DNA of 48,239 bases from Myxococcota bacterium (GTDB lineage: Bacteria > Myxococcota_A > Polyangia > JAAYKL01), in contig JASJCT010000076.1 in the NCBI GenBank assembly GCA_030065855.1, positions 1-48,239 on the forward strand, written 5' to 3'. The notes under the pieces were generated by a model that ran no database searches, was not told the origin of the DNA, and saw only the letters and a program-made list of their open reading frames with translations. A program made the position numbers and the translations under genes. This document shows, piece by piece, positions 44,301 to 48,239 of this stretch. The number at the start of each line of letters is the position of its first letter. The first letter of the stretch is position 1.

Positions 44301-47300
44301 TCCACCGCTTCGTGGCGACCCGTGGATGCACCCGAGGGGACCTTGGCGCTCCCCCAAGCGTCTGTCTCAAGCGTCACATCAACCTCAACGGTCGGATTTC
44401 CCCTGGAATCTAAGATCTCCCGACCCTTAACAGAAACAATCGCAGACATAAGAACCTCCTGCCGCCAGCAGAGCATGTGCTGAGCTCAGACGAAAGAATC
44501 GGCGCAGTATAGCACCGGTCGCTTTTGCGGTAAATACCCGGTAAGATTGTCCTTTGCAAGTCTGCAGGCTCACTTGATGTTTTGACTGTAGATAGGGTTG
44601 GTATGTTTTCCTATATTTTCCCATTGTGCGCTTTATGTCACTATAGGTTCATTTATTATTGTTTGATTTACATGCGGGGAATGGCATGGGCAACGGCATT
44701 AATAGTTGAATGCTTTAGAGAAAACGGATATATTATCTACAATAAACTCGAAGTGGCCATATTGACGGATTCGCGTTTATGATGCAAAGAAAAGCTTCCG
44801 TGCCGGTCTGATGGATGGTCAGTTCGTTAAATTGGGGGAATTACAGCGTAGAGAAGAAAGGGCCTTATGACACCTAGCAACATCGACGATGGAATCGTAC
44901 AGCAAATATATGATAAAATAACCGAACTTACGGATCGCAGTTTCGCCAGGTATGAGCGGCCCCGATCCCTACCGCGTACAAAGATCCCCGGCGACCTGGT
45001 ATTTGTATTAGATGCACTGTTGGATCTTGCCTCCGGCAAGCTCAAGCGAGATGAATCGGGCGTTCTGGCAGAGCTCATAGATCTCGGTATCATTGCTTGG
45101 TTTGCCGGATTGTCCAAAGCGGATCAGGCCAAATGCGGTCTTGAATTTCTGGCAGAAAACGATGCGGTAGATCCAAAGGACCCGCCAGCCGATTCCACTG
45201 GCCAAGCAAATCAACCTGCCGCTGGTGAGGATTCTCAATCTGCCGTGCTGAAAGCGCTCGAAATTGAACGAGAGAAAAACCGCCAACTGGAAGTCGAAGT
45301 AGCGCAGCTTAAGGTAGAACTTCAGGAAAACATTGCAGTTCACAAACAACTGAACGATGAGATAGAAGCACTCAAACCATTAGCACAAGCCCATACAAAC
45401 CAAATGATATTTGATCCGATGCCACAACCGGCCGGGGTTGAAAAGGTGATTCCCGCTTTTTTGAGCAGTGTGGATGACACCTCAACCTACACACCACTTA
45501 CCACACATACTTTGCAAGACACGCTCCCTAAAGAATCTAGCAACGGCAAGAAGAACAATAAAAAATTCAAAAGATAATCCTAGTGCTGTTTCCAATCTTC
45601 AATGTCGGGAAAAAGCCCTCCCCCTTTAGCAATGGGGGTCGGGGGGATTTCGTCATCTGTTCCGGCATTGTGAGGTGACAAAATCCCCCTAACCCCCTTT
45701 TCAAGGGGGGAATTTACTAACTGCACCTGAAAAATATCGTTTGACGTGGCACTAGCACTTTGGCGTTGCAAAGGAAGGGGGTGCTGGAACGGCAATGACC
45801 TCTCCAATGACGCAGAGCTGGTTTTGCGCAAAGAGTTTAACAGAGACGATGGTTTTGCGATCCAAGACCTCTTTTGCGAAACCGCGCAGTTCGAGGACGG
45901 TATCGATGGGGGTGGGCTTTCGGTAGTCCACGCGGAGGGAGGCCGTGACGAACCTGTGCTCTGGCTCAGTACCCCACTTTTGGCCTCTTGTGCGATACGC
46001 AGCCATGGCTGCGGTTGCGGTTCCATGGCAGTCAATCAGGGACGCGAGTAAGCCGCCGTAGACATATCCTTTAAATGCGGTGTGATAGGGGCGCGGCTTA
46101 AAGTGACACACGGTCTCATCCCCATCCCAATAGCTCTTGATGTGCAATCCGTGCTCGTTGCGTCGACCGCACCCGTAACAATGGCTGCCGACCTCTGAGT
46201 AGTGATCCTGCAATGCGGTGTCTTTCATACTGTGCTCCCGATGCTTCTTTATTTGTTGTGCCAACGCTTGGGCAGTGTGAAGGTTACTGTCGTGTTCCAA
46301 TGCGCCCGTGAGCACCCATCGTTTTTTGTTGTGGTGCGGCGGCCGGTCCCGTTTTGCCTTATCCCAAATTGGGATATCTTCGGGCCGATCCACGTCCCCC
46401 ATCTCGGGAAGCAGACAAAACGTAGCTCCCATCCGCCTAAGTCGGGCTTTCGTGATCTCTAAAACCCGGTCAGTGCTCCACGGCATGTCAATGAATATAT
46501 CCGGAATGGGACTGGAGAGTCCTATCAAATAGTAACCACCGTCGCGAGCCGGGCCGATGACCGCGTCGTGGCAGAAAAGGGCATCGAATGCCTGGGCAAT
46601 TGTGGTGGGTCTGACTGTAGGACAATCCGCTCCTACAACGACGACCCGTTCTTTGCCGTGATTAAATTTTCGTGCAAACGCGCGCGACAACCGGTTTCCA
46701 AGGTCACCCTCACCTTGGTGAAGATACGGCACCTCTCCTCCGAGAGAGGCGCGCATTGTGGATGCGTCTGCACCGTCGAACCATACCTCTAAATTAGCCC
46801 GCCTGGACCGGGACGCCTCGAGCAGCCACTGCAATACGAATCGGGCCATTTCCTCTTGTAATTGGGCGGCACCGTCAGCACCGAGTAACGGGATAAGGCG
46901 TGTTTTGACGTATTCTGGCCGCGCATATTTTGCGAACAAGATAATGGTTTCAGCAGCTGTGGTCATGTATTTTGAGCTCTATCCACTCCCATTATCGGCG
47001 CTTTTTCGTACGGATTTGAGCGCCAACGCCACCCCCGATAAAATTATCGCCATCTTTGCGAACGATAAAGTAATTTTTACGCATTCATTTAACGAAAATC
47101 GTAGTACAGTCCTCCTGTAATGCACCCGCGATTGTTCAGACTGCCATTTGATATTCCAGGGGTTGGCGGTTCGTATTTTACGTGCTTGGCTGTGGGGTTC
47201 ATCCTCGCTACGATTCTCCTCCGGCGCTGGGCCAAACATCACGGCATTGATCCACGACTGATGGTGGATTTTATCATTTGGATGCTGATATGGGGGGTCG

Positions 47301-48239
47301 TGGGTTCCCGGATACTCCATGTCATCGCTGATGGAAAGTTTTGGGACTATATCAATTTGTGTCGGGATCCCTCCCTGGTGGACTGGAAAATCGATGTCAG
47401 GGAATGTCGCGCGCTTCGCGGTGTATGGGATGCGGCGCGCAACGTGTGCCATCCAGCCCAGAAGAACTGCTGGGCCTGGGCTGATATTACCGCTGGTGGG
47501 CTCGCGTTCTACGGTGGATTCGTGGCCGCTGCCCTGTTTTCCATTTACTATATTCGCCGATACAACATGCCGGCCGGCAAGATGATCGACATGGCTGGCT
47601 GGTCCCTTATGCTCGGGTTGGCCTGGGGGCGGATGGGATGCTTTTTGTCTGGGTGTTGCTTTGGCGTTCGGGCCGAGCCCCCACTGGGTGTGATCTTTCC
47701 AGACAAATCAGCGGCTTCCCGATTCCACTGGGACCAGGGGTGGCTCCATACTTATCGCATCGAGTCCCTGCCGGTCATACCCACTCAGATTTATTCTGCA
47801 TTTGCCGGAATCGCCATCGCAGCCATTGCCTATTTCTGGCTAAGGCCCCGCAAGCGTTTTGACGGTGAGGTGTTTTGTATTGCTGCGTTCCTGTACGCGG
47901 CCTTTCGATTTTTCATAGAGTTCTTCCGATCGGATGAACGGGGCGGGCTTGGGGGGCTCTCCACAAGTCAAATTGTGGCGATTGGGTTTGCTCTATGTTG
48001 TGCCTACCTGTGGATTTACTTCAAGAAGCGCGCCAGGAAAACGATCGCCCAGACACCTACGGATTAAGCTAGTGATCTGTCCAGTCTTCGATGTCAGGTA
48101 GAAGACCTCCCCCTTTGGCAAAGGGCAATGGCATTCGGTTAAGGATTTTTGGGTGTTTTTATAGCGTAGGATCGCCAGAAAAGAATCCCCCTTGAAAAAG
48201 GGGGCAGGGGGATTTTCAATTGTCCAAGCAATTGTTTTC

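Overview
The window reads as chromosomal DNA of a Gram-negative bacterium from the old Deltaproteobacteria, most likely Myxococcota-like or a relative. The clues are two Hanks-type Ser/Thr kinases with N-terminal zinc-knuckle cysteines, a PATAN (DUF4388)-DnaJ-TPR fusion, a PilZ protein, a Roadblock/LC7 (MglB-like) protein, FecR and beta-barrel envelope proteins, and lipoproteins with long Asp-Ser/Asp-Thr linkers. This placement is inferred from gene content; there is no rRNA in the window.

Layout. 0.1-5.7 kb: tsaD, an AraC-type regulator, an ABC-F ATPase and an AAA_14/DUF4143 ATPase. 5.7-10.1 kb: tRNA-Phe, a transmembrane Ser/Thr kinase and a multi-TM histidine kinase. 10.2-16.1 kb (minus): a compact envelope run of L,D-transpeptidase lipoprotein, Cache/HAMP histidine kinase, FecR-like protein and barrel protein. 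16.2-19.4 kb: outer-membrane protein, metallo-beta-lactamase-fold hydrolase, and a kinase fused to a receiver domain. 19.4-26 kb: small lipoprotein pair, pirin, PATAN-DnaJ-TPR, an FmdB-type zinc ribbon that appears to start at ATT, rsmD, coaD, and an IPT-PDZ lipoprotein whose membrane half resembles complex I subunit NuoH. 26.2-27.0 kb: a lipoprotein with a thioredoxin-like domain and an in-frame TGA in a UxxC position, followed by a SECIS-like hairpin; this is probably a selenoprotein and is the most striking single gene here.

27.3-37.2 kb is an accessory island that reads AT-richer than its surroundings. It has three stand-alone condensation/acyltransferase-fold proteins (HHxxxDG), a GH3-type acyl-adenylating ligase, two GNAT-like proteins, a radical SAM protein, a 158-bp MITE and a broken gene copy. 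It looks like an uncharacterised acyl-conjugate pathway with no recognisable carrier protein. 37.4-48.1 kb returns to housekeeping and envelope genes: Roadblock, SPOR, alpha-repeat/discoidin-like protein, PilZ, ruvX, mltG, a membrane-anchored Mrr-like nuclease, eno, a coiled-coil protein, a glycosyltransferase-thioesterase fusion, and lgt.

The whole window is sprinkled with short palindromic elements carrying C5/G5-rich arms and short terminal inverted repeats. They sit right at gene ends and in several cases appear to supply the neighbouring stop codon.
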